Source: a bacterium
GTDB taxonomy: Bacteria > Bacteroidota > Bacteroidia > Cytophagales > Cyclobacteriaceae
NCBI GenBank assembly: GCA_024743255.1
Contig: JANSWY010000010.1
Coordinates: 1-64,000, forward strand
Reading direction: 5' to 3'
DNA length: 64,000 bases
Position numbers and translations under genes: made by a program
Part shown: in pieces, positions 25,701 to 34,708 of the stretch
Position numbering within the stretch: position 1 is the stretch's first letter
Layout of the letters: the number at the start of each line of letters is the position of its first letter
Notes under the pieces: generated by a model
What the model was told of the DNA's origin: nothing
What the model saw: the letters and a program-made list of their open reading frames with translations, nothing else
Databases searched by the model: none

Positions 25701-26980
25701 AATTTCTTGAAGCGCTCAAAAGCTGCTCTCTCAAGATCTTCGCGATGATCTGGATGTGAAATTTTTATTAATTCCCTGGCTCTTTCTCTCAGACTCTTTC
25801 CATAAAGATCTGCGATTCCATACTCTGTTGCCACATAGTGAACGTGAGCTCTTGTTGTTACCACTCCAGCTCCTTCTTTCAATACTGGGCTGATTTTTGA
25901 AAGTCCCTTATTAGTAGTAGAAGTAAGGGCTATAATTGGCTTGCCACCTTGTGATAGAGAAGCACCTCTAATAAAATCCATCTGTCCTCCTACTCCGGAG
26001 TACATTCTTGTTCCAATGGAATCCGCACATACCTGCCCTGTCAAATCAACTTCAATCGCACTGTTGATACTTGTCATTTTCGGCATTTTACGAATTACAG
26101 CGGTATCATTCACATATTGAATATCGAGCATCCTTACTACAGGATTATCGTCCACAAAATCATACAGCTTTCTGGTCCCAAGAAGGAAACCAGACACAAT
26201 CACATCTTTATGAAATGGCTTTTCTTTATTGTTTATCACACCTGATTCAACCAATGGCAGTACGCCATCCGAGAACATTTCAGTATGAACTCCAAGGTTT
26301 TTGTGATTACCTAAGCAACTTAATACAGCATCTGGAATTGCACCAATACCCATTTGCAGAGTAGCACCATCCTCAATAATGTTAGCTACATGTTGTCCAA
26401 TCAACTCCTCCTCTCTAGATAAAGTATGAGGTTTTAGTTCAGGAATAGGAGCTTCAATCTCAACACATCTGGTGAAGTTGCTCATATGAATTAGACCATC
26501 ACCATGAGTTCTTGGCATCTGAGGGTTAACCTGTGCAATTACAGTAGTAGCAACATCTATGGCCGCTTTTGTAGCATCAATCGATACACCCAATGAGCAA
26601 TATCCATGTCTATCCGGAGGAGAAACCTGAATCAAGGCAACATCACATGGAATGATTCCTTTTCTTAACATTATTGGCACCTCACTAAGGAAACACGGAA
26701 TAAAATTGGCATTACCCTCATTTACTGCTTTACGGACATTACCTCCAATGAACATAGCATTAGTAGTAAAACTATCCTTGTATTGCTCTTCAGTGTAAGG
26801 TGCTGGTCCTTCTGTGTGCATCTGATAGATATTAACATTTCTCAGTTCAGAAGCTCTTGAGGTCATGGCCTCAACTAGTGCAAGAGGTGTCCCTCCTGCT
26901 GTATGGATGTAAACATTATCATCCGACTTGATGGTTGAAACCGCTTCTAAAGCAGAATCCACAGATTTTTGAAGCACCAT
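25697..26980 (-). CDS. Acetyl-CoA hydrolase / CoA-transferase family protein
   Basis: 427 aa, full length for the class that includes acetate, succinate and 4-hydroxybutyrate CoA-transferases. Motifs: LGVHTEMFSDG, which holds the active-site Glu that forms the CoA thioester; GVGGQMDFIRGA, the glycine-rich CoA-site loop; and VATEYGIADLYGKSLRERA near the C-terminus. The enzyme exchanges CoA between acyl-CoA and a carboxylate (or water) in the cytoplasm, for example in acetate or short-chain acid use. Substrate cannot be read. It stands alone, with a divergent GNAT gene upstream. Confidence 0.9.
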   Translation of the reverse strand: MVLQKSVDSALEAVSTIKSDDNVYIHTAGGTPLALVEAMTSRASELRNVNIYQMHTEGPAPYTEEQYKDSFTTNAMFIGGNVRKAVNEGNANFIPCFLSEVPIMLRKGIIPCDVALIQVSPPDRHGYCSLGVSIDATKAAIDVATTVIAQVNPQMPRTHGDGLIHMSNFTRCVEIEAPIPELKPHTLSREEELIGQHVANIIEDGATLQMGIGAIPDAVLSCLGNHKNLGVHTEMFSDGVLPLVESGVINNKEKPFHKDVIVSGFLLGTRKLYDFVDDNPVVRMLDIQYVNDTAVIRKMPKMTSINSAIEVDLTGQVCADSIGTRMYSGVGGQMDFIRGASLSQGGKPIIALTSTTNKGLSKISPVLKEGAGVVTTRAHVHYVATEYGIADLYGKSLRERARELIKISHPDHREDLERAAFERFKKF

Positions 26981-27127
26981 TGTGTATGTTTTTGTGTTTT
27001 ATTCGCAAAACTTCCTGTTCTGACGGCATAAATTCATGTTATTCGTCACTTAATCTAATGACAAATCGCAACTTATTGTTTGTGGAATAATGAAACTTCA
27101 TCAATTTACTGTTCCAAGAATATTGAT

Positions 27128-27622
27128 ATGAGTGAATTAGTCATAAGAAAAGCATCCAACACAGATCGTGAGGAGCTTTGGGAAATTATTAAGCCGGTAA
27201 TTAGAGCTGGAGACACATATGTTTTTTCTCCAGATTCCTCTGAACAAAAAATTATGGACTACTGGATGGCTCAAAAGAAGTTTACTTATGTAGCAGAATT
27301 GGAAGGTCAAATTGTAGGCACTTATTGGCTGGTAGAAAATCAACCTGATCAGGGGAATCATATTGCTAATGCAGCCTATATCGTATCCCAGGAATTTGGT
27401 GGAAGAGGAATTGGAAAACAACTTTGTGAGCATTCAAAAACAGAAGCTGTCAATCTTGGGTTTCGTGCGATTCAATTCAACTTTGTACTGAAGAGTAATG
27501 AAAATGCAGTTCACCTATGGCAAAAGCTAGGATTCAAAATAATTGGAGAAATTCCCGAGGCTTGTCAACATGTCAAATTTGGTTTTGTTAACGCATATAT
27601 CATGCATCAAAAGTTAAATTGA
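27128..27622 (+). CDS. GNAT acetyltransferase
   Basis: 164 aa from ATG 27128 (MSELVIRKASNTDRE), chosen because the family begins with this beta-strand; a start 48 nt upstream would add a Cys- and Asn-rich stretch with no family match. The acetyl-CoA loop is GGRGIGKQLCEHS, and the C-terminal part has NENAVHLWQKLGFKIIGEIPEA, typical of the YjaB/L-amino-acid N-acyltransferase-like GNATs. Substrate unknown. Confidence 0.85.
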   Translation: MSELVIRKASNTDREELWEIIKPVIRAGDTYVFSPDSSEQKIMDYWMAQKKFTYVAELEGQIVGTYWLVENQPDQGNHIANAAYIVSQEFGGRGIGKQLCEHSKTEAVNLGFRAIQFNFVLKSNENAVHLWQKLGFKIIGEIPEACQHVKFGFVNAYIMHQKLN

Positions 27623-27763
27623 CTTTATTTTGTGTCAATAATTTAATTTTTCACCAAATAAGGTAAAATTTAAGAATTCCATGAAATCGAAAAATCTCTA
27701 TTCAATCAGCACTTTCTTAATTTTGTAGCATCATTTCATTTCAAGATTTAAAGTAAGATTGGT

Positions 27764-29008
27764 ATGGAAAAATGGACGAAACTGACGAAGAAAGAGATTA
27801 ATAAAAGAGTATTTTCCGCATTGGCAGAGAATATCAATTTCTATGAAGAAAACATCCTTGGAATCCCTGGATCTCATCTGGATGATAAAGTTTTCTATCA
27901 GGATGCACCATTTCTACAAGACGCTCCTTTCCTTACTTCTCTGATTAATAATCCAAATCACATTGGATGCCACACACTAGGAAAATCAGAGAGCTTCTTT
28001 CATGGAACACATCAGATTGAAAAAGAACTAATTGAAATTTGCTCCGAGCACATTCTCAAAAGTGAAAAAGGAGAATTTGATGGTTATGTAGCTTCTGGAG
28101 GAACTGAAGCCAACATGCAAGCTATCTGGATGTACAGGAATTACTTCATCAATACAAAAGGGGCTAAAAATGAAGAGATTACAATCATCTGCTCTTCCGA
28201 CAGTCACTACTCGATGGACAAAGCATCCAATGTCCTCAGCATTGGTATCAGAAAAGTTGATGTACACGAAAACGATAGGTCTTTAAACCCTGTTAGTCTC
28301 GATGAATTAATCAAACAAGAATTAGCAGCTGGTAAAAAGTACTTCATAGTAGTAGCCAATATGATGACTACCATGTTTGGATCGGTTGATAATGTGGATA
28401 CTTATTTGACCGCATTGAAATCCAACAACTGCAAATTCAAATTGCATATTGACGGAGCGTATGGAGGTTTTTTCTATCCTTTCACAGGAGTTGAATCTAA
28501 ATTGGATTTCTCAAACCCGCATGTAGATTCGGTCACTCTCGATGCTCATAAAATGGTCCAGGCTCCATATGGAACAGGTATTTTCCTGGCAAGAAAGGGA
28601 CTAATTCAACACACAAACACCAAGGAAGCGAGTTACGTTGAAGGTGAAGATTTCACTCTAATCGGAAGCAGATCTGGTGCCAATGCGATTGCAGTCTGGA
28701 TGATTTTAATGACTTACGGCTGGTATGGCTGGTGTGAGAAAATTGCTGTCTTACTTAAAAGAACAAACTGGCTGGCTGAACAGCTCGACAAAGCAGGAAT
28801 TTCGTACTTCCGAAACGAATCATCAAATATCATCACAATCAAATCTGAGTATCTGAACGAAGAAATAGCTAAGAAATATGGCTTAGTTCCTGATAATCAC
28901 CATGCAGCCAAGTGGTACAAAGTAATCATCATGGATCACGTGACTGTTGAGAGATTGATTCCACTAGTAAAAGACCTGTGTGAATTAAACGAAGTTAGCT
29001 TCGCATAA
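27764..29008 (+). CDS. PLP-dependent group II amino acid decarboxylase
   Basis: 414 aa. Fold type I PLP enzyme of the glutamate/histidine/aromatic decarboxylase group: SGGTEANMQA (phosphate-binding loop), His148 in SDSHYS (ring stacking), Asp230 in HIDGAYGG (pyridine nitrogen) and Lys263 in LDAHKMVQAPYGTG (Schiff base). It should convert an amino acid to its amine plus CO2, or catalyse a related reaction; length resembles histidine-decarboxylase-like enzymes. An unusual six-residue tandem repeat, QDAPFLQDAPFL (46-57), lies in the N-terminal part. It is followed by unit 5 of the PadR/permease set, with no evident link. Confidence 0.88.
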   Translation: MEKWTKLTKKEINKRVFSALAENINFYEENILGIPGSHLDDKVFYQDAPFLQDAPFLTSLINNPNHIGCHTLGKSESFFHGTHQIEKELIEICSEHILKSEKGEFDGYVASGGTEANMQAIWMYRNYFINTKGAKNEEITIICSSDSHYSMDKASNVLSIGIRKVDVHENDRSLNPVSLDELIKQELAAGKKYFIVVANMMTTMFGSVDNVDTYLTALKSNNCKFKLHIDGAYGGFFYPFTGVESKLDFSNPHVDSVTLDAHKMVQAPYGTGIFLARKGLIQHTNTKEASYVEGEDFTLIGSRSGANAIAVWMILMTYGWYGWCEKIAVLLKRTNWLAEQLDKAGISYFRNESSNIITIKSEYLNEEIAKKYGLVPDNHHAAKWYKVIIMDHVTVERLIPLVKDLCELNEVSFA

Positions 29009-29061
29009 CCAACAATAACTTAGACTATTTAACCCTATATCGTTTCTTTAATAAATTATTT

Positions 29062-29113
29062 TTACTACAAAAGTGGTAAATATATTCCTTATTACTACAT
29101 TTGAGGTAAATAT
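29062..29113 (+). promoter_or_regulatory. Two class-B PadR-operator-like repeats (unit 5)
   Basis: TTACTAC-AAAAGT-GGTAAATAT at 29062-29083 and TTACTAC-ATTTGA-GGTAAATAT at 29092-29113 match outside the central six bases and are 30 bp apart. The first, with flanks, forms a dyad TTTACtAC/GTgGTAAA. The second overlaps TACATTTG (29096-29103), a perfect -7 element 17 nt before the PadR ATG. The motif is the same as in unit 4. Confidence 0.65.
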
Positions 29114-29120
29114 CAAGTTT

Positions 29121-29459
29121 ATGAGAAAGAGTCAACTAGGTGAATTTGAGGAAATCGTTTTGCTAACGGTCGCTATTTTACAAGACGAAGCATATGGTTT
29201 TGCCATTATTGAAGAAATGGAAAACCGACTGAATCGTTCTGTAAGTATCGGTGCAATGCAAACAGTATTAAAGCGCTTAGAAAAGAAGAATTACCTAACA
29301 TCTCAACTTGGAGAAGCTACTGCTGTGCGTGGTGGTAAACGAAAGAGATTCTACCATTTAACCGCAGAAGGAAAGAGCATACTTCAAGACACTAAAGAAC
29401 AACGCCTTGGACTTTGGGAAGCTATTCCAAACTTCATCGTGAAATTTGCCAAAATATGA
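29121..29459 (+). CDS. PadR-family regulator (unit 5)
   Basis: 112 aa from ATG 29121. An upstream in-frame start at 29073 is rejected because the extra 16 codons run through the operator repeats and the family starts with KSQLGEFEE. Seen: GEFEEIVLLTVAILQDEAYG, recognition helix IGAMQTVLKRLEKKNYL and wing LGEATAVRGGKRKRFY, the class-B pattern shared with unit 4. It overlaps the first permease of its unit by 4 nt. Confidence 0.9.
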   Translation: MRKSQLGEFEEIVLLTVAILQDEAYGFAIIEEMENRLNRSVSIGAMQTVLKRLEKKNYLTSQLGEATAVRGGKRKRFYHLTAEGKSILQDTKEQRLGLWEAIPNFIVKFAKI

Positions 29460-32029
29460 ACCCAAAGCCTCCAAAGTGGCCTTTGATGTTCTTCCGATGG
29501 TTTTGCCGTGAGGACTCTGTAGAAGACATTGAAGGAGATCTGGTGGAAGGATTCTACAAAAGGGTGAAACGCAAAAAGCCTGCTAAACTCCTTTTATTCT
29601 TAGATATACTTAAGCTCTTCCGGCCAGGTATTATTGGATTTACAGTCAATACTCAAAACAACAATTTCATCAACATGCTTCAACATCATATCAAAACCTC
29701 CATTCGTAGTTTTGGCAGATACAAAACTTCATTCTTTGTCAATTATATCGGTTTAGTTGGTGGACTACTCACTATGCTCTTCATATATCTGTGGATTGAT
29801 CACGAAATGAAGGTGGACCAATTTCATGAGGACGGAGAAAGAATCTGCAGATTGATCAACAACAGTGGTGGAGCCTCCACTCTATTAAATACATCTCCAA
29901 GGTTTGCTAAAGAACTGAAGGGAGTGATTCCTGAGATCGAAATGATGGTAAATAGCTCCTGGGGACAAGTAGAATCCAGCTTAACAGTCGGAGAGAACTA
30001 TTATTCTGTAACTGGAGAATTTGGTAGTAGGGATTTCTTCAATCTCTTTTCTTACCCCCTTCTTCATGGCAATAAAGAAACAGTGCTTGATAAACCAAAC
30101 TCCATCTTAATTTCTGAAAGCACAGCTCTAAGATTGTTTGGAAAAACCAATGTAATCGGTGAATCTGTTGATTGGAGATGGTTCAGTTTTGTGGAGCCCG
30201 TTGAGGTGTCTGGGGTATATCGCGATTTACCAAAAACATCCTCATCTCAATTTGATTATGTGCTCTCATTCCAGGCATTTGAAAAGAGATTTAAATCAAG
30301 AATTGACAGAGGAAATGCAAACGGGAGAACTTTCATCAAACTCTCAAAAGGTGCTGATATCGCTTCAGTAAATCAGAAAATACACGATTATACCAAAAAT
30401 GCTTATCCAGAATATCAGGGAAAGCCTGCGTTTCTTATCAACTATGGTGATTATTATTTAAATAATGTTTATTACGATGGTAAGACTACTGGAGGTAGAA
30501 TTCAAATGGTTAAATTATTTGGAGCTATTGGGGTTTTGGTCTTGATCATCGCCTGTATCAATTTCATGAACCTCTCTACAGCTCGAGCAAGTTTAAGAGC
30601 AAAAGATATTGGAGTTAGAAAAGTATTGGGAGCGCGTAGAAAATCGCTAATCGCACAGTTTTTGACAGAGGCTTGCTTAATCAGCTTATTCGCAGGTCTC
30701 ACAGCCATATTTCTACTATTCCTTTTACTACCTCAATTCAAATACGAATTTGGTCAACACATTGAACTCTCTTTCTCTATACAACTGATATTAGCTTTCC
30801 TGACAATCATCCTGTTTACAGGCTTTGTTTCTGGAAGTTATCCAGCCTTCTACCTTTCAAGGTTCAACCCATTGAACATTCTAAAAGGTCACTTCAAATC
30901 CTCTACCAAAGATCTTTGGTTTAGAAATGGATTGGTAGCATTTCAATTTGCTGTTTCATTGATTCTGATTGTTTCTGTATTGGTTATTTATCAGCAAATG
31001 GAATTCATACAAAATAAAAGCCTGGGATATAATAGTGAATACATTGTAAACTTTGAAACCAGAGGACTGAACAGAGATAACCAAAAGGCATTTTTAAATG
31101 AAGCAAGAAAACTTCCAGGTGTCACTTATGCATCAGGTATTTCACATGCCTTGTTTGGAGCACAAAAATCTGGAGCTAACATTACTTGGACTGGAAAGAA
31201 TCCAGACGAACAAATATGGTTTGAATGGGGATTTGTCAATTACGATATGTTGGAACTGCTTGAGATTCCCATTCTTGAGGGTAGGTATTTTTCTAAGCAG
31301 TTTGGAAATGAAAACTCTAAGGTTGTAATCAATAAAGCAACTAAAGATCTATTAGGCTTTGAGTCTCCAATAGGAGAAAAATTAAAGATTGGAGAAACTG
31401 AATATGATATAGTTGGAGTTACAAATGATTTTCATTTCCAGTCGTTACATGAAAAAATTAAACCGACATTTTTCTTATTGAACGAATCCTGGTCAATGAA
31501 ATTAGCCTTAAAACTCAAGGCCAACAATCTTCCTGAAACTCTGAGGGAAGTGGATAAACTATATGCCAGTTTTAATCCCGGCTTTCCTTTTGAGTACTCT
31601 TTTCTTGATCAGGATCATATGAGAATGTATGAAACCGAGAAAAAAGTCACAACTCTTGCCAAATTTGCAGCTTTTCTGGCCATTATGATTTCCATTCTTG
31701 GGCTATTTGGGTTGGTGAGTTTCATCATTGAAAGAAGGGCGAAAGAAATGGGTATCAGACGAATTCTTGGAGCTACACCAGTTGCTGTATTTATAGCATT
31801 AACAAGCAATTTCATCAGGCCACTGCTATTTGCCATAATCATAGGAGTAGTAACTTCTCTCTACTTCATCAATCAATGGTTGCAAGGTTTCGCTTATCAA
31901 ATTGAGTTAAAGTGGTGGTATTTCGCAATGGCTGTTGCAACAATGATTTTACTGTCTCTGGCAACATCTATTTCTCAGATCTTAAAAGTCATTTTCACCA
32001 ATCCTGTTAATGCCTTAAGAGACGAATAG
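29456..32029 (+). CDS. FtsX/MacB-type permease with prefix domain (unit 5, first)
   Basis: 857 aa from ATG 29456, the start that gives the ATGA coupling with PadR and the conserved beginning MNPKPPKWP; a longer frame from 29414 would overlap PadR by 46 nt. Prefix LMFFRWFC and VEDIEGDLVEGFYK, then a Met junction (INMLQHHIKTSIRSF). Two MacB-PCD/FtsX modules carry KDIGVRKVLG and KEMGIRRILG; C-terminus NPVNALRDE. It forms a pair with the next permease, 4 nt downstream. Confidence 0.9.
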   Translation: MNPKPPKWPLMFFRWFCREDSVEDIEGDLVEGFYKRVKRKKPAKLLLFLDILKLFRPGIIGFTVNTQNNNFINMLQHHIKTSIRSFGRYKTSFFVNYIGLVGGLLTMLFIYLWIDHEMKVDQFHEDGERICRLINNSGGASTLLNTSPRFAKELKGVIPEIEMMVNSSWGQVESSLTVGENYYSVTGEFGSRDFFNLFSYPLLHGNKETVLDKPNSILISESTALRLFGKTNVIGESVDWRWFSFVEPVEVSGVYRDLPKTSSSQFDYVLSFQAFEKRFKSRIDRGNANGRTFIKLSKGADIASVNQKIHDYTKNAYPEYQGKPAFLINYGDYYLNNVYYDGKTTGGRIQMVKLFGAIGVLVLIIACINFMNLSTARASLRAKDIGVRKVLGARRKSLIAQFLTEACLISLFAGLTAIFLLFLLLPQFKYEFGQHIELSFSIQLILAFLTIILFTGFVSGSYPAFYLSRFNPLNILKGHFKSSTKDLWFRNGLVAFQFAVSLILIVSVLVIYQQMEFIQNKSLGYNSEYIVNFETRGLNRDNQKAFLNEARKLPGVTYASGISHALFGAQKSGANITWTGKNPDEQIWFEWGFVNYDMLELLEIPILEGRYFSKQFGNENSKVVINKATKDLLGFESPIGEKLKIGETEYDIVGVTNDFHFQSLHEKIKPTFFLLNESWSMKLALKLKANNLPETLREVDKLYASFNPGFPFEYSFLDQDHMRMYETEKKVTTLAKFAAFLAIMISILGLFGLVSFIIERRAKEMGIRRILGATPVAVFIALTSNFIRPLLFAIIIGVVTSLYFINQWLQGFAYQIELKWWYFAMAVATMILLSLATSISQILKVIFTNPVNALRDE

Positions 32030-32033
32030 TAAT

Positions 32034-34652
32034 ATGAAAGCTACACCTCCAAAATGGCCGATTAAATTCTTCCGATGGTATTGCAGGAAAGATTTTGCTG
32101 ATGATATTGAGGGAGATTTAGTCGAGCACTTTTATCATAGGCAGAAGAAGAATAAGCCTGCAAAATTTCTTCTGATATTAGATGTATTCAGGTTATTCAG
32201 ACCAGGAATTGTTAGCCTCCCAATTAGTATTCCAAATAAAAATACCATCAGTATGTTTAGACATTTCCTGACAATCTCTCTCCGCAAAATATGGAAAGAA
32301 AAAACCTTATCGTTCATTAACATATTTGGCTTAATTGTAGGAATCACATCGGTATTTCTGTTATCCAAATACATTGGGTTTCATCAAACTCGTGACAACT
32401 TTCAAGAGAACAAAGATCAATTATTCGCCATCCATCAGACCCTCAACTCTAATGAGGTCTCCGACAAGCACAACAAAAGCACTTTCAATGGAGTAGCCCC
32501 AATATTGAAGGAGAAATTTGCTGAAGTGAAGGGTATGTCGAGATATATCACAACGGCTGAAGCATTATTCTTAACAAAAAGCCCAGATGGTTCTATTCAA
32601 AAATATAATGAAAATAGAATTGTAGAAGTGGATCAGGATTTCTTACAAATGATCACACTGGACTTTACCGCTGGAGATCCTTCAACTGCATTGGTAGAAT
32701 CAAATACAATGGTTGTATCCAGCTCATTTGCCAAAAAATACTTCGGTGAGGAAAACCCCATTGGAAAGATAATCACATCCAAAAAAAGGTGGGGATCAAA
32801 GGCAGATTGGCGAATTACAGGAGTATTTAATGACTACCCTAATCGTTCAATTTTCAGATTTGACGCACTTCAATCACTTACCAATAAAGAATTTGAAGTT
32901 AGTAGTCAGGATTGGAATTATCCTTTTTTCAAAAGCTATCTGTTTCTTGATCAAAACGTAGATCTAAAAGAGCTAGAGATGAAAATGAGTTCTGCCATCA
33001 ACTCTTTTGAAGGAATGCAAAATGAGGGGAAAACAGTTGAACTTTCTTTAGTCTCATTTCAAGACTTAGTCCAGCTGTCAGAATGGCAAATAGGATTAAT
33101 AATTACTGGTATTATACTAATGTTGATGACCTGGATGAATTATTCAAACCTAAGCATCTCTCAGTCAATGAAAAGAAACCTTGAACTGGGCATTCGTAAA
33201 GTAATGGGCTCAAATAATTGGCACTTTATCAATCAATTCTTATCTGAGGCTTTTGTACTTTATTGCATAGCATTCTTCGGATCTTATTTGTTAATAGTAT
33301 TTCTATATCCAATTCTATATAACATCACAGACGGTGAGTTACTACCTCTACTATACTTTGATTCTCCAATTCTTATATGGCCTTTGGTTTTCCTTTTTAT
33401 TGGATCGCTTATATCTAGTATCATTCCTCCTGTAGGGTTATCCGGACTTTCAATATCTGGATTAATGAAAGGTAAAGTTCACAATAAATTAAATATTAGC
33501 AGCTTCCGAAGTGTGTTAGTTACGATTCAACTTGTTTTTTCAGTGGTGATGCTAATAGGTGTATTTATTATCTCGGATCAAATGCAATTCATTAAGAATA
33601 AAGACCTTGGGTTTGATTCAAATAACATCTTGATACTAAAAGCACCAAAAGATGGTTGGGATGGTAAACACCGCCGATTAGCCAACCTTAAACAAGAGTT
33701 AAGAAGCAAAGCCATCATAAATCATGTCTCGTCCTCCTCAACTGTACCACTGTGGTGGCCCGGAGCTCCTACCGATTATAAGTTGACCGAAAACTCAAAA
33801 AACATTAGGCTTAAAAGTGTTGGAGTAGATGAATATTATTTCAAGAGCTACGGAATAGAGATGATTGAAGGAGAAGAGTTCTACAGAGATGATTCTGGTA
33901 GAGCCCAAAAAAGTGCGATCATCAATCAAAGAGCTGTAAAAGAGCTCGGTTTTTCGGAACCTTCTACAGCTCTGAATCAAAACGTAATTGATCAAAAAAC
34001 AGGCAAATCTTACAGAATAATAGGAGTTTGTAAAGACTACCACCACGAATCCTTAAGAAAGGAAATTATACCACAGATATTTTACCACAATCCATATATT
34101 GGAGTTATTACAATTCAATTTGGTTCGAAAGAACTCCAGTCATACGGTGATTTGTCAGAAATTATAACAGAAGCTGAGAGTGTTTGGGAAAATATTTACC
34201 CAGAACAAGCATTTGATTTTTATTTCATGGATCAAAGACTCCATGAAGTTTACAAAAATGAAAATCTTTTTGAGTCGATTTTTCATGCGGTTGCATTGAT
34301 TTGTATCATCATCAACTTTCTCGGAATTTTCGGTCTTTCAGTATTCATTGCTTTGTCTAAAAGAAAGGAGATTGGTGTCAGAAAAACTCTAGGAGCTGAA
34401 AAGAGACAGATCATTTTACTATTTACAGACCAGTTCATAAGAAAGATCGTAATTGCAATAATAGTTGGGATTCCAATAGCATACTACCTGATAGATTTTT
34501 GGTTGGTCAACTTCAAATATCATACATCAATAGAATGGTGGCACTTTTTATTGCCTAGTCTGGTATTAATTCTGGTTGTTCAATTATCTGTGACCTATGA
34601 AAGCTTAAAAATTGCCAGGGTCAATCCAATCGATATTTTACATGAAGAGTGA
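32034..34652 (+). CDS. FtsX/MacB-type permease with prefix domain (unit 5, second)
   Basis: 872 aa. Prefix PPKWPIKFFRWYC and FADDIEGDLVEHFYH, close to that of the preceding gene, then a Met junction (ISMFRHFLTISLRKI). It is the most divergent member in the body: LELGIRKVMG replaces the usual KEVGIRKVLG in the first FtsX module, the second has KEIGVRKTLG, and the end is NPIDILHEE. It lies 4 nt after its partner and ends 7 nt before a hairpin terminator. The pair may be a heterodimer. Confidence 0.88.
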   Translation: MKATPPKWPIKFFRWYCRKDFADDIEGDLVEHFYHRQKKNKPAKFLLILDVFRLFRPGIVSLPISIPNKNTISMFRHFLTISLRKIWKEKTLSFINIFGLIVGITSVFLLSKYIGFHQTRDNFQENKDQLFAIHQTLNSNEVSDKHNKSTFNGVAPILKEKFAEVKGMSRYITTAEALFLTKSPDGSIQKYNENRIVEVDQDFLQMITLDFTAGDPSTALVESNTMVVSSSFAKKYFGEENPIGKIITSKKRWGSKADWRITGVFNDYPNRSIFRFDALQSLTNKEFEVSSQDWNYPFFKSYLFLDQNVDLKELEMKMSSAINSFEGMQNEGKTVELSLVSFQDLVQLSEWQIGLIITGIILMLMTWMNYSNLSISQSMKRNLELGIRKVMGSNNWHFINQFLSEAFVLYCIAFFGSYLLIVFLYPILYNITDGELLPLLYFDSPILIWPLVFLFIGSLISSIIPPVGLSGLSISGLMKGKVHNKLNISSFRSVLVTIQLVFSVVMLIGVFIISDQMQFIKNKDLGFDSNNILILKAPKDGWDGKHRRLANLKQELRSKAIINHVSSSSTVPLWWPGAPTDYKLTENSKNIRLKSVGVDEYYFKSYGIEMIEGEEFYRDDSGRAQKSAIINQRAVKELGFSEPSTALNQNVIDQKTGKSYRIIGVCKDYHHESLRKEIIPQIFYHNPYIGVITIQFGSKELQSYGDLSEIITEAESVWENIYPEQAFDFYFMDQRLHEVYKNENLFESIFHAVALICIIINFLGIFGLSVFIALSKRKEIGVRKTLGAEKRQIILLFTDQFIRKIVIAIIVGIPIAYYLIDFWLVNFKYHTSIEWWHFLLPSLVLILVVQLSVTYESLKIARVNPIDILHEE

Positions 34653-34659
34653 CAAAAAA

Positions 34660-34683
34660 ATAGCTGCCCTTTCGGGCAGCTAT
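34660..34683 (-). terminator. Intrinsic terminator between convergent genes
   Basis: ATAGCTGCCC (34660-34669) and GGGCAGCTAT (34674-34683) form a 10-bp stem with a TTTC loop. On the minus strand the stem is followed by seven T residues (complement of the A-run just before it), so it is a strong intrinsic terminator for the M43 protease gene. On the plus strand no T-run follows, so it is weaker for unit 5. Confidence 0.85.
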
Positions 34684-34708
34684 CGATATAGATCAGTACT
34701 AAACTCTC

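Noticed and set aside
28988-29004. CGAAG-TTAG-CTTCG hairpin at the end of the decarboxylase gene as a terminator
   Set aside because: It lies inside the coding end, has only 5 bp and no T-run follows.
29073-29120. Longer start for the unit 5 PadR
   Set aside because: The extra codons run through the two operator repeats and are absent from the other four PadR proteins.
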